DNA of 64,000 nt from Callipepla californica brunnescens (lineage: Eukaryota > Chordata > Aves > Galliformes > Odontophoridae), in contig JALIRH010000123.1 in assembly GCA_023055505.1 (NCBI GenBank), forward strand, positions 496,001 to 560,000. The letters run 5' to 3'. The position numbers were made by a program, and so were the translations under genes. Of this stretch, positions 9,526-21,457 are shown in pieces; positions within the stretch are counted from its first letter, which is position 1; every line of letters begins with the position of its first letter. The notes beneath the pieces are model-generated. The model did not search any database. It was not told the origin of the DNA and worked only from the letters and a program-made list of their open reading frames with translations.

Positions 9526-12234
9526 GTGCATCCGTTCTGTGGAGCAGTAGGATACGTGGTTGGGGCGCAGACAGACCGGACTGTACAGGAGCATCTGATA
9601 GAAAAACACATGCTGCTCCCTAATCCAGTATAGGACTGCAGAATTCGGCAGGCAACAAAAGTCAGACGGTACATTTTGTGTATTCAACTAAAGTAAAAGT
9701 GCTGAATGTTTGTTGTTATTCCATTTTTTTTCATCTGTGGAATGAAGTGAACTTGGCTGTGCTGAACTTTTATAAAGCAATGGTTGATCTGGCAGTAGAA
9801 GTGTTGAAGGAGACCTAAACAACTGAGACTGGTTTAAATCCAGTTGAAGAACTTGACAGAACATGCTTTAACACAGCGTGTAAGATAAACACGTGAAAGT
9901 GACCGTTTTTGTATTAGAAGATAAATGGCGTTTTCATTGACTGACTGGAGTTAGCTCAGTTCTTTTCCACAGAATGTTGATGTTCTGAAGGATCCTGAAG
10001 CCGTTACGCAGCTTGGTAGCATTCTGAAAAGCAGCGTAAGGGCATGGAAAGCAGCTGGCCGCCCCTTTGTGATTCAGCTGGGAAGAATTGATTTAGATAT
10101 GCTGAATATGTCCAAGTGCCCAAGTGAAAACATGTCTGCAGCTCTTGAGGCTGACGGTAAGAAATTGCACGTCCTTCCTAACAGCGGGATGGGCAGTGCA
10201 CGTGATCAGGTTGTGAATTTGCTGGGCTTATCTCATTGCGTGTCTGTTGGTGGTGGTGGTTTTTGTTGCTTCTTTGTGTGTGCGTTTGGGCAAGAGAATG
10301 CCTGAAAATGTGCTTGCTTAGGTTCTTGTTTTTGTTAGCCAGATGTTTTGTTCAAAGAAACTCTGATTGCGGAAGGAGGAAAGCTCTTCAAGTGTGAGTT
10401 TAGGAAGGGTACCGGAGACTGCTGACTAATAGCAGTCTTGTGGAGACACAGTTGTAAGTTCTGACTTCATCGTTTTAGATAAGAAAAGACCCTAGGACGT
10501 TGGCAGAGTTTTGGTTTGGTGATATTCTACTACTGAAACAGCTTTCTTACAGAAGTGTAACTTCAGTGAAGGCGCCTCAGATTTGTCACAAACTAGACTG
10601 GTAATCACTGAGGAGGAATTAGGAGCTACTCGAGTTACCTAACCACTGTTACCTGGAAAAAATTGGGTCTGTGATATCCAAGTAGAATGTGCTGCTGGAG
10701 CATCCCTTGAGGAATGAAGTGACTCGGTTATTGGAGCTGTGTTCTGACAGACTTTCTTACCCATGCAATGAATACACCTTGACGTAGCTTCTCAGAACTT
10801 AATGCATTCTTTTGATTCTGCAGCTCTAATTGCCAGAAGGTGCTTAAAACAAAAAGAAAACACAACGAGAGAAATAGGAAGCAGTTGCTAGGACTTGTAG
10901 TGGTGAGATTTTACTCGAGCAACAGCTATTGAGATGGCACTCGGCTCAGAGTGTGTTCTCACAGTTGTTATCTCTGATGGCAGCAGGAGCAGTTCTGCCT
11001 TTGTTTCCCTGGCTGCAGTCTGGTGAGGTTTTCCTTGGATGTACTGTTATGAGTGTGTGTCTGTGCACTCAGTTAGGGCAAGTTCTACTGACGAGACTTG
11101 CATGGACTTGGACGTGAGAAAATGAAGTAAGAATTAGGCTCCTTGTAGTAAAGACAAGTTGGAACAATTCTGTTTGTGACCAAATCAGGAGCGTGCTTTA
11201 GAACACTGTATAGGTTGGTTCTTCTCATCACGCAGTGAGAGCCAGAGGTAAGCATGATCCTGAGAGCTGAAGGAACATTCCCTTCCTTGAAAAAGAAGCT
11301 GCAGCATTGTTTCTGAGTTGTACTGGCAGAGTGTGCTGTCAGCAGTAGCACTGGAATACTAAATTGCAACTTGGATCCATGGAGCTGAAGTAATGGGAAA
11401 ATGGTTTTAATCTGCATAATATGAAGGAGAGATCTTCCTTCTTTGTCATTTGGGTATAAAAATGAAACATTCTCAATCTTCTGGAAGGAGTTGAGGGGAA
11501 TCTGTTTGTTGATGCATCTTAACCCAGATTCAGTGCAGCTTTGCTACCTTTCAGGCGAAGTGGAAACCAAGCAGCCCTTGGTTAGAAGGATGAGGACTGT
11601 AAAAAGGGAAAGTTTAGAACTGATTTCTGGCTGGGTGAGCAGGTCCAACGATCCTCAGATGGTAAGTAAATATGGCATCCAAAGAGTTGATAGGACACAT
11701 TCAGGAGGAACTCTGCTCTTTTGCTGCAGTGCAGTTAACACTGTTCTGTTCACAAGAACTGGCTTCAGAACTGCAATATCTGCAGGAAGGATGATAAGCT
11801 GTGATCATACAGGGGTAGGCCTGAGCTGTGTTTTGAGTGCTTCAGGTAGTGTCAGCTGAGAGCAGTCCTAAGGGGAAGCAGGAAGGTGTAGGAGAGCCCT
11901 CAGGCAAGCACTGCTGGATGAACACAGTGTGTGGGAAGCATGTGGGCGTGTAAGTTCATTTTTAGCTTCTTTCCCAACTGCTGTGTGAGGCTTTGTTGGG
12001 TAACTGCACTGCTCTAAGCATGTCTTGCTCTTGATGTAGGTTGCTGAAAACTTTGTTCCTCCCTTGTTGGGTGCCGCTCTCATTGACTACCAGAGAAATG
12101 TTCCAGCTGCTAGAGAGCCTGCAGTACTGGGTGCTGTGGCTGTGGCTGTAAAGAAGCTGGGTGGGCACATCGCTGCTGAAATACCTCCGATCTTTGATGC
12201 TGTTTTTGAGTGCACGTTAAATATGATCAAGAAG
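9526..12234 (+). pseudogene. XPO1: XPO1 (exportin-1/CRM1) partial unprocessed pseudogene
   Basis: Four exon-like blocks align in order with the middle of exportin-1: 9526-9660 (AQTDRTVQEHLIEKHMLLPN), 9973-10156 (NVDVLKDPEAV, FVIQLGRI), 11555-11661 (RTVKRE, LISGWVSRSNDPQM) and 12040-12234 (VAENFVPPLL, LIDYQRNVPAAREP, IPPIFDAVFECTLNM). Each has an AG acceptor and GT donor, and codon phase is kept across junctions, so this is a genomic duplicate, not a retrocopy. The first block has an in-frame TAG at 9631-9633 where XPO1 has a conserved Trp, and a weak GTCAGA donor. Exons on both sides are missing. The other three blocks stay open but carry many replacements in a protein normally almost invariant in vertebrates. 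XPO1 exports leucine-rich NES cargo with RanGTP; this copy should not. Confidence 0.88.
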
Positions 12235-12980
12235 GTATTTCTATGTAAATTTTGGATAACGGAAAAAAAAAGAAAAGGGATTTTATATTCAGGATATTGC
12301 AAGAAAGGGGGCAGGGCGTGTTATGCTATGTAGTTTACATAGCATTATTCTGTTGGGTGGAAATGAAGGTGAGGTTGATGAGCTGTGGCTGTCTGTGTGA
12401 ATGTCTTGATCTCACTGACTGAATTTCTTGATCCAGTTCTGGAATTAAATTCGGAGTTGTTTTTCTGTTCCAGGACCTTGGGATGTCGTGGTCCTGGAAG
12501 CTGAAGTCTACTTGAAGTATATTCATACGTCCTTTGAGTAGAAGTATTGATTAGTTCTTGAAGTATTTCTTTCCTGATTTCCGTAGCTGCTAGAGTTTCT
12601 GTGTTACGGTTTACAGCAGGTACTTGCACAATAGATGGGTGCCGTTTTGCAGCAGTGTGAATCAGAAAGTGTATCCCTGTAGTGGCTGGGTGCTTAACCG
12701 CTGAGGCCGTCTGTCCTGTGCCTGTGGAGCAAGTGGTAATTAATGTTGTGCACTGACCAAATGTGGTTCACCCTGCTGACACTGTGTAAGTCCAGCAAAT
12801 GGTCTTCTCAATCTATGGTGGTGAAAGTATGGGGAAAAATGTTGCTGGGAATCTGGGAACTGCATGCTTTGTTTTGTTTTTAGATTTCCTTAAAGCTGAG
12901 ATCTCCATGGTAAGCCAGATTTTCTCTCCCAGATTTTCACAGTGAAAAGGCTGTATGGATTCAGGCCTTTTCTGCGACTG
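12235..12980. other. Unassigned intron-like flank of the XPO1 pseudogene
   Basis: I see no further XPO1 exon, retroelement motif or RNA gene here. The sequence is ordinary mixed composition and passes into degenerate TTAGGG repeat at about 12981. It is probably the remnant of the next intron. Confidence 0.5.
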
Positions 12981-14346
12981 GTTAGGGTTAGGGTTTAGGC
13001 TAGGGTTAGGGTCAGCTTCAGGGTCAGGGTTAGGGCAAGGGTTAGGTTTTGGTGTAGATTTCGGTTTAGGGTAAGGGTTAGGGATAATTTGAGTGTTAGC
13101 GTCAGGGACAGAAGTAGGTGAAGTGTTCATGTTAGGAGTAGCATTAGGGTTAAGTTTAGGGTTAGACTTAGGATTGGATTTGTATGTAGGGTTAGGGGTA
13201 GGGTTAGTTTGAGTGTCAGGGTGAGGTAAGGGGTAGGCCTCGGGTTTGGCTTTGTGTTAAGTAAAGGTTTAGGAATAGTTGTAGGGTTAGTGTTTGGATT
13301 AGGATTTGGTTTAATATTAGGAACATGTTTTGGGATAGATTTAGGTGAGGGTTGTGGTGATCTGATGCTTTTGGTTAGGTTTAGGGTTGGGCTTCCACTT
13401 GGGTTTTGTGGTAGGGTCTGAGTTTGGGTTAGGGTTAGGGTAGAGTTAGAATTAGGATTTGGGAAATGCTTCGAGTTCTGTTTAGGGTAAGGATTAGTGT
13501 TAGATTTAGGGTTTGAGTTAGGGTTAGGATTATGGTTAGGACTAGGGTTCTGTTAGGTTTTGGGTTAGGGTTATGGGTAAGTTTGTTTTAGTACTAGGGT
13601 AAGGTTATGTTTAGGGTTAGGGTTACGATTAGGGAAAGATTTAGTGATACAGTGTTAGGGTAAGTTTAGGTTATGGAATAGGGTTAGGTGTAAGATTGGG
13701 TTTAGTAATAGGGTTAGGTTTAGATTCTGGGTTAGGGTTAGAGATAGGGAAAGGGTTTGGGATTGTTTTAGGTTTTGGATTAGGTTTAGGATTAGGGTTA
13801 GGGAAAAAGTTTTTCTCAGTTTTATGATTGTGTTTAGAGCTAGGATTAGGTTGAGTGTTCATGTTAGCATTAGGGGAAGTTTTAGGTTTAGGTTTAGGTT
13901 TAGGATGCGATCTGTGTTTAGGGTTAGGGGCAGGGTCAGTTTGAGTGTAAGGGTCAGATTAGGGTTAGGCCTCTGGTTAGGGTTAAGGTTAGGAATAGGA
14001 TTAGGTTTCAGGTTAGTGTTAGGGTTAGGCCTGGGATTGCTGTTAGGGTTAGGTTAAGGTAAGTCTTGTGGTTAGGGTTAGGTATAGGAAAAGGGTTTTG
14101 GGGATAGGGATAGTGTATAGGTAAGGGTTAGAATTCGATTTAGGATTAGGCTTAGGGATAGGGTTTGTTTGAGTTCTAAGGTTAGATACAGCATTAGAAC
14201 TAGGTTGAGTGTCAGTGTTAGGATTAGGGTTTGGGTTACTGTTGAGGATAGGAATAGGGATAGGTTTAGGGTTATGCTTAGGGTTCAGGCTAGGTACAGG
14301 GTTAGGGTTAGGTTTAAGGTGAGTGTTAGGCTTAGGGTAAGGATTG
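12981..14346 (+). repeat. Degenerate telomere-like repeat, TTAGGG strand
   Basis: The block is dominated by GGGTTA/GGTTTAG hexamers with frequent substitutions, such as TTAGGGTTAGGG runs mixed with GGTTTTGG and GTGAGTG. The GTGGTGATCTGATGC island occurs at 13354. Open frames on either strand are low-complexity by-products (RVRVR on plus, NPNPNP on minus). Confidence 0.9.
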
Positions 14347-14435
14347 TGGTAAAAATGAGTTCTCTACTTGTTAATCAAACCGACTCGAGACAGATGTGTC
14401 CGTGTTTTTCAGCGTGTTTTTTTTTCTGAGAACTA

Positions 14436-14892
14436 TGTAGTTTGTAGAAGTCTCAAAAGAGATATATCGATGTTTTGTCTAAAAACTGTAGTTTGTGCAA
14501 GTTGGAGCCACAGCGCTTAGTTCTAACACCTGGACAATGAACAACAGATAGCAGTGACCTTTGGAGAAACTGCAAAAGAAAAAGAAGTGAAAATCTTCTC
14601 TTGAGCGCGCGTGATCGGAGCTGAGGAAAACTATGGCCTTCATCATCTCGATCGCCAGGAGGCAGAGAACGACCCCCAGATAACAGCCAGCGCAGCCCAG
14701 GAAGAGAAAGATAAGACATGAATGCAGAGATAAGGGACAATGAAAAGAGGGGTTGGGGGGCCCTGTTGAGCACCTCTGGTGCAGAGGAGACTCCCAGCCG
14801 CCCAGCGCTGTTCCGCTCATTTCTTGCTTGCTCAATAAATTCCTTACTGTTGGCAACAGTTGGTGCGTATCGTTCTCTTCACACCTCTAACA
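14436..14892 (+). mobile_element. 5' LTR of class I ERV (left edge approximate)
   Basis: The 3' edge is set by ...CTCTAACA just before the primer-binding site at 14896. An AATAAA polyadenylation signal is at 14834-14839, about 55 bases before the edge, as expected for the R/U5 region. The left edge was placed at TGTAGTTTGTAG and could be wrong by tens of bases. Confidence 0.65.
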
Positions 14893-14895
14893 ATT

Positions 14896-14913
14896 TGGTG
14901 CCGTGACTCGGAT
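14896..14913 (+). promoter_or_regulatory. Primer-binding site, tRNA-His type
   Basis: TGGTGCCGTGACTCGGAT follows the LTR after 3 bases. It is the complement of the 3' end of tRNA-His, the primer class used by HERV-H-like elements. Confidence 0.85.
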
Positions 14914-15129
14914 CCAGGCGACTCTGCTGTGGAATTCCCACTCCAGGGGAGCACCCCGTCTTTGGACGGCCCCTGGGCTGGGGAACTTCTGTGCAGAGAC
15001 CTGTAGCTCCGAACTCTAGGTACAGCTCGCAGGTAAAGCTACCGGACATACCACTAGAAAGTCCCCTAGGTTTAATGTTAAAACATTGGGGTGATTCTCC
15101 CTCTAGACGAGGAAAGAGTGAGGTGAAGA

Positions 15130-16450
15130 TGGTACATGACTGTATGGAGGTATGGGGAGGAAAGCAGAGAAGGGCAGATCAGCTGTTCTGGCCAGTATTT
15201 GGGTCCTTTGAGGACCGGATCTGCCAGGCTCTAAACGCTTATGCAAATGAAAAACAGCCTTTGAATCTGGAAGATGGTGAGTATGCAAATGATGTGTAGA
15301 ATCTGATATTGGAACCTTTCTGTTCCCCCTAATTAAAAAAAGGAATACAACAGAGGAGGACATTATACACTATCCCCCCGCCTTACGCTCCCCCCGAACA
15401 GAATCCAGCGGCTCCGCCGGAGCAAGCTGAATCTGACTTGGGAGATGAACCTGAATGTGAACCCCTAGACTTCCCTAGGAGAAGGATCACTAGAAGGCAA
15501 GCTAGGCAGGAGAGGGGTCAAGGAGGAAACGTTCTCCCTTTAAGAGAAATACCTGTAGCTAGCGGAGGATCAAAGCCAGGAGCTGGCTATGTTTCAGTTC
15601 CCTTCAACTCAGGAGATACATAAGGGAATTTCAGAAGGAGATGGGGAATTTGCTGGAGGATCCTTGAGGGGTCTCCGAGAGGCTAGATCAATCTTCAGGT
15701 CCCAACCATTAAACTTGGGATGAAACACAGGCAATTTTGGGCATACTATTTAGAGCAGAAGAAAGGGATATGATCAGGAGGGCAGGTACGTGAATCTGGG
15801 ATCAGCAACACCCGGCTGGCCCAGGAGCAGATCTAAAGTGACCCTTACAGCGGCCCAATTGGGATAATCAGAGCCAGGAACATGGTACTCACATGGCAGA
15901 TTTGCGAGTTCTTATTATTCAAGGGATTAGAGAATCTGTCCCTCGGGGACAGAATATCAATAAGGCAAATAAGGCAAGCAACGGAAAAAAGATGAAACTC
16001 CTACTGAGTGGTTAGAGAGACTATGCAGAAATGTACAGTTCTATTCAGGATTAGATCCTGCTACCCCGTGGGGCGAGCTCTCCTGAAAACGCGGTTTGAA
16101 GCTAGGTCCTGGACAGATATTGGAAGGAAACTAGAGAAGCTGGAGGACTGGCAGGAGAGAGGATTAGATGAATTGCTGAGAGAGGCTCAGAAAGTATACG
16201 TTAAGGAGAGAGGAGGAGACTCAGAAGAGGCAAGCTGGAAGTCTGATAGCCGCAGTAAGAGAAGGACAGAAGGGGGCGTTCCAGGCAAGGAGAAGAGGGA
16301 ATATTCCTCGGGCAGAAAATGCGCTTCAACCCAAGCAGAACAGACCCAGAGATATGAGGACAGTTGAATGCTTCTACTGTCAGAAAAAGGGACACATGAA
16401 GAAAGACTGTAGAAAGAGAGTCTGGGACGAGCAAATGTTTCAGGAGGACT
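15130..16450 (+). pseudogene. gag: Class I ERV gag, broken
   Basis: Matrix-like residues appear around 15130-15298 (LFWPVFGSFEDRICQALNAY), then a stop, a proline-rich and arginine-rich linker (about 15366-15620), and capsid-like pieces near 15900-16200 (TEWLERL region, then WQERGLDELLREAQKV). A single zinc knuckle CFYCQKKGHMKKDC (C-X2-C-X4-H-X4-C) is encoded at 16369-16410. At least three frame changes or stops separate these pieces, so no full-length Gag can be made. The single CCHC and the order suit gamma-like retroviruses. Confidence 0.75.
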
Positions 16451-16470
16451 GAGGGGGTCAGGGACTCTAT

Positions 16471-16880
16471 GTGCTGGGGACCTGGGAAAGAAACAAGCCC
16501 TTGATAAAATTGAAATTGGGTTCTCAGCGTCAGGAAATGGAATTTTTGGTAGAGTCTGGGGCAGAAAGATCGACTGTTCAATATTTACCTCGAGGATGTT
16601 CTTTATCCTCGGAAGAGCTACAAGTAATTGGAACAAAAGGGGAACCTTTTATGGTACCTGTTGTAAAGCAGGTAGAAATAGAATCACCTAGCACCTATGG
16701 AACTGAGTCTTTTTTATTGGTACCTGAAGCAGAATAGAATTTGCTAGGGAGAGATTGAATTGTGGAGTTAGGAATAAATTTGGAAGTAAAAGATAGAGAA
16801 TTAACTGTTCAGCAACGTACTCTAACGATAGAAGATGAGGCTAGAATTAAGCCAGAAGTTTGGTAGAGTCCAGAATCAGT
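16471..16880 (+). pseudogene. pro: Class I ERV protease, broken, altered active site
   Basis: The frame 16471-16737 contains a retroviral aspartic protease core with the active-site segment read as FLVESGAERS, where the catalytic Asp of D(T/S)GA is Glu. It ends in a stop just before the LLGRD block that normally continues the flap/C-terminal region. The Glu change and the stop both indicate loss of function. Confidence 0.75.
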
Positions 16881-19845
16881 AGGGAAGTTAGACATAGAAC
16901 CCTTTGAAGTGATTCTAAAGGACCCAGGCATTCCAATTAGGGTGAAACAATATCCCATTTCACAGGAAGGTAAATCAGGGCTACAACCTGAAATGGAGAG
17001 ATTAATATCTAAAGAACTATTAGAGCCTTGTATGTCTCCCTAGAATACTCCCATACTCCATGTAAAAAAAAAAACCTTATGGCACATACAGATTGGTCCA
17101 CGACTCAAGGGAAATTAAGGAGAGAACAATTCCCCGCTTCCCAGTAGTGGCAAACCCCTATCCGCTGCTCGGTCAATTGAAGCCAGAATCTCAGTAGTAT
17201 AGTGGAATTGATTTCAAGGATGCTTTTTGGACCTGCCCCCTGACGGCAGAATGCAGAGACTACTTTGTCTTCGAGTGGGAAGATCCAAACCCCCATAGAA
17301 AACAACAACTCAGAGGGACAGTGCTCCCACAGGGATTCACAGAATCCCTAACTTGTTTGGGCAAGCCCTTGAGCAAGTACTAAAAACTGATGAACTAAAC
17401 CCACAGGCAACCTTAGTGCAATATGTAGATGACTTACTATTAGCTGGAGCAGGCGAGGAGACAGTTAGACAGGAGAGCATTAAACTATTGCATTTCTTTG
17501 GTTCAAAGGGGTTCCAAGTTTCAAAGGCAAAATGCCAATTTACAGAAGAGGAAGTGAAATATTTGGGACATTGGTTAAGCAAGGGAAATAAGACATTAGA
17601 TCCAGAACGGGCAAATGGGATTTGATCTTGAAAAGCCCCAAGAGGCAAGAGGCAGGTGAGGCAGATGTTAGGGCTGCTAGGATGCTGTCGACAATGGATT
17701 GAGAATGATAGCAGTAAGGTAAAGCTTTTATAGCAGAAACTAGTACAAGATGGCTGAAGAAAGTGGAGCCAGGAGGATGAGCAAAGATTAGAAGACTTCA
17801 AGGTAGATCTTCTTCATGCACCAGCGTTAAGCTTACCTGATCTAAAAAGCCCATTTGACCTTTTTGTAAATACAGACGAAGGGATCGCTTTTGGAGTAGT
17901 GAGCCAGGAATGGGCCGGGAAGAAGAAGCCAGCAGGATACTTTTCAAAACTCTTGGATCCCGTTAGCCGTGGGTGGCCTACCTGTCTACGAGCAATAGTT
18001 GCTGTAGCTCTGTTAGTAGAAGAAGCAGGGAAGATGACTTTCAGGGGTGAATTACAAGTGTATAGTCCACATGACAATAAGGGGAGTACTCCAAGAAAAA
18101 GCAGAGAAGTGGATTACAGATGCTAGACTATTGAAATAGGAAGGAATCCTAATCCATTCTCCTCAATTAGAAATAGAAACTCCAAGTTTGCCAAATCCTG
18201 CTCAATTTTTCTATGGGGAACCAGATGAAGATTTAAGCCATGATTGCATTCAGTGTATAGAGTATCAGGCTAAAAGAGGGGAGGACTTAGAAGAGGAGAA
18301 GTTATTAGAAGGGGGCAAATGATTTGTAGATGGCTCCTCCCGGGTGGTAGAAGGAAAAGGAAAATCAGGGGATGCTCTACTAAACGGGAAAACATTTCCA
18401 GTAATTGAATCGGGAGCATTGGACAGAACGTGGTCAGCTCAGGCTGTGAAATTCTATACAATCCTTCCAGCCCTTCAAATGTTGAAAGGAAGCATTGGGA
18501 CTATCTCTACAGATTCTAGGTATGCGTATGGGGTAGTCCATACCTTGGGAAAAAGATGGGAGGAAAGAGGATTGGTAAACTCACCCGGGAAAGGGTTAAT
18601 TCACCAGTCGTTAAGAAGACAAACTCTGAGGGCAAGAAGAGAACCAGAGAAAAGCGCAGTAGTACACGGAAAGGCACCAGAGGGCGATGTCGGCTGAAAT
18701 AAGGGGAACTAATTTTGCTGATGAAGAAGCGAAAAGAGCGGCTCCGACAAATGGAGGTTGAGGAAAAGGAGGGAAAATGGTTATTAGCTGATGGAAGAGA
18801 GGTAATCCCTAAAGCTTGGAGAAGATGAGGAGAATTTCCTAAGCAGACTCATTGCGGGCTTCAGGCCTTGGTGGACCAATTCACAATGAAATAGATGTGT
18901 ATAGGCATTTCTAGCATAGCCAAAGGAATTGTAGATCATTGTATGATTTGGAGGAAAGGAAAGAAACAACAACTGAGGGAAAAAATACAGGGAGGAAGGG
19001 AATGGGCTGTCAGACCTTTTGCTCAAATGCAGATAGACTTCACAGATCTCCCCAGGGTTGGAAGATAGAAGTACTTCTTAGGAAGAATCGCCCATTGAAC
19101 ACATTTTCTGGAGGCCTACCCCACCTCTAGGGCAACAGCCCAGACAGTAATCAAGACATTGTTCGAACATATTATCCCCAGATATGGGAACATGGAAGTT
19201 GCAGATTCAGCTAGAGACCCTCACTTTGTATTAAAGGCAGTGTAAGAGGCTTTAGCTCCAATGGGGACCAAATGGGAATATCGCACCCCATGGCACCCAC
19301 AGAGCTCTGGAAAAGTAGAAAGGTCGAATGGGGAACTTCCAAAGCTGCTTACTAAAGGAATGATTGAAACCAAGATGTCTTGGATGAAGTGTTTGCCACT
19401 GGCACTACTTAACTGAAGAACAGAACCAAGAAGAGAGACTGGAATATCACCTTTTGAAATGGGATATGGAATGCCATATGATTTAGAACTCCCATCGGAA
19501 CATCCCAAGGTAGAAAAAAATACAGGAATATTGAATTGAAATGAATAAGAGAAGGAATGAATGAAGAATGGAAGGACTGGTGGTCCAACGGCCTCCGCTA
19601 GATATGGCAATACATGGAATCAGTCCAGGAGACAAGGTTTAAATTAAAACGTGGAAAGAGTCATCTCTAACTCCCCGCTGGGAAGGACCTTTTCTTGTTT
19701 TATTAACAACAGAAACAGCCATCCGGACAGCTGAGCGCAGATGGATCCATGCAAGCCATGTGAAAGGACCAATCCGTGACACAGGACCCCAGTGGGAGGT
19801 GTCCAAGACTTCGGACGATCTACAAACCACTCTAAGAAAAATGTA
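16881..19845 (+). pseudogene. pol: Class I ERV pol (RT, RNase H, integrase), broken
   Basis: RT begins near 16930 (KQYPIS block). The catalytic QYVDD is at 17419-17433 inside an open stretch 17353-17625. RNase H shows DGSS near 18330 and TDSRYAYGVVHTLG near 18510-18545. Integrase shows QIDFTDL (~19027), the second acidic region (~19200), the WHPQSSGKVERSNG block (~19290-19330) and a GPF motif (~19690). Multiple stops (for example TAG at 17041, 18136 and 19243) and frameshifts are present. The YVDD/GPF pairing and tRNA-His primer favour class I. env is absent. Confidence 0.82.
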
Positions 19846-19850
19846 AAACG

Positions 19851-19882
19851 TTTTTTTGTTTTGTTTTGTTTTGTTTTGTTTT
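19851..19882 (+). repeat. (TTTTG)n microsatellite
   Basis: A T-rich tract with five-base TTTTG units lies directly after the end of integrase. Confidence 0.85.
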
Positions 19883-20030
19883 AACAGACGAGAAAACTCA
19901 GTCATTTCCTTGTACGCTTTGTATGTATATTGTATATGTATTGTGCATTGTATACGATGAAGATTGGTGAATTCGCTCTTCCTATGAATTCCATTTAGGA
20001 TTTCACTTTGCTTCAAATAAGGGGAAGGAT

Positions 20031-21457
20031 GCATTTGAGTGTAGGTGTCAGGTTAGGGTTGTGGTAATCTGATGCTTTGGGTTAGGTTTAGGGTTTGTTT
20101 TAGGATTAGGTTAGGGTTATTTTTTTGTGTAGCTGAAGGTTTAGTGCAAGGGCTAGGGATCTCTTTAGTTTGAGGTTCAGAGAAGGCTTAGGGTTAAGGT
20201 TAGGCTTAGGGTTAGGGTAAGGTTTAGGTTTAGGATTAAGGTTAGAGTTCGGGTTAGGTTTAGGGTTAGGTTTTGGATTAGGGATAGGGTTAGGTTTTGG
20301 TGTAGATGAAGGTTTAGAGTATGGGGTAGAGCTCTCTTTAGTTTTAGGATCAGAGAAGGGTTACGCCTTGCTTGGGTACAGGATAGAGTAAGGGGGAGGG
20401 TTAGGATTTGATTTAGGGTTGGTTTTGGGTCTAGGTTTGTTTGAGTGTTAGGCTGAGAGAAGGGGTAGGCCTTGGGTTGGGTTCTGGCTTAGTGTTAGGT
20501 TAGGAATAGGTTTGGCGTTTGGATTGGGTTTGGGGTTAGAAGTAGGGATAGGTTAGGTGAGATCTGCGGTAATCTGATGCTTAGCTTTAGGTTTAGAGTT
20601 GGGCTTTGAGTTGGGGTTGGTTTTAGGGTCAGATTTCGATTGAAGGCAGACTTAGAGTCACAATGAGGCTAATGGTCAGGGTTTGATATACGGTTAGAGT
20701 AAGGTTTAGGTTGACTTTAAGTTTCAGGTTTGGAAAATGGTAGGCATTGCTTTTGGTGTGGTGTTTGCCTTGGGTTTAGGAATTGGAATAGGGTATGAGG
20801 ACCATCAGATAGCTAGGGTAAGTCTTAGTGTTAGGGTTGGGGTTAGAGTTGAGGTGAGGGTTGTGGTAATCTGATGCTATGTGTCAGGTTTAGGCTTGGG
20901 CATCAACTTGGGGTTGGTGTTAAAGTAGGAGTTTTTGCTTGGGTTCCGCTTCTGCTAGGGATAGGTTTCTGTTTAGGGAAAGGGTCGGTCTTAGGGTAAG
21001 TGTTAGGTTTCCGGTTAGGGTTCAGAATAGAATGAGGGGCAAGGTAAGGCTTTGTGCTCGGGTTAGGGCTTGGGTTTTGGTTCGGATTAGGGTTAGGGTT
21101 AGGATAAGAATTAGTGTTAGGTTTAGTGTCAGGGGTGGGTTTTGGTGTTGATTGAGTTTTATGGTAAGGGGTAGTGAAAGTGGGTCAGGGTAGGGTTCAG
21201 CATTGGGTTAGAGCTATGGAAAGGGTTTGGGATTCTTTGAGGTTTCGGATTCGATTTCGGATTAGGGTTAGGGAGAAAGTGTTTCTCAATGTGATGATTC
21301 TATTTAGGGATAGGATTAGGTTGAGTGTTGATGTTAGCATGAAGTTGAGGTTTAGGGTTAGGTTTAGGTTTCGGATTTGATCTGTATGTAGGGATTGAGG
21401 CAGGGTTAGCTGGTGCGTAAGGGTGAGAGTAGGGTGAGGTTTAGCTTTAGCGTATGT
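20031..21457 (+). repeat. Degenerate telomere-like repeat, TTAGGG strand
   Basis: Same G-strand degenerate array as 12981-14346, interrupted by the class I ERV. The GTGGTAATCTGATGC island appears at 20061, 20576 (GCGG variant) and 20873. Confidence 0.88.

Larger units (their letters stand above)
14436..20030 (+). mobile_element. Decayed class I (gamma-like) ERV, 5' LTR-gag-pro-pol, no env
   Basis: A plus-strand provirus sits within the TTAGGG-type array. Order: LTR ending near 14892, tRNA-His primer site, gag with one CCHC knuckle, protease, RT with YVDD, RNase H, integrase ending in a GPF-type C-terminal domain (TPRWEGPF). Stops and frameshifts break every gene. After integrase come a (TTTTG)n tract and about 150 bp of unassigned sequence, then telomere-like repeat; no env or 3' LTR remains. 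The left boundary is approximate; about 90 bp of non-telomeric sequence (14347-14435) precedes it. Confidence 0.85.

Noticed and set aside
9973..12234. Functional XPO1 gene
   Set aside because: Only four internal exons are present, one with an in-frame TAG. The flanks are CR1 and telomere-like repeat.
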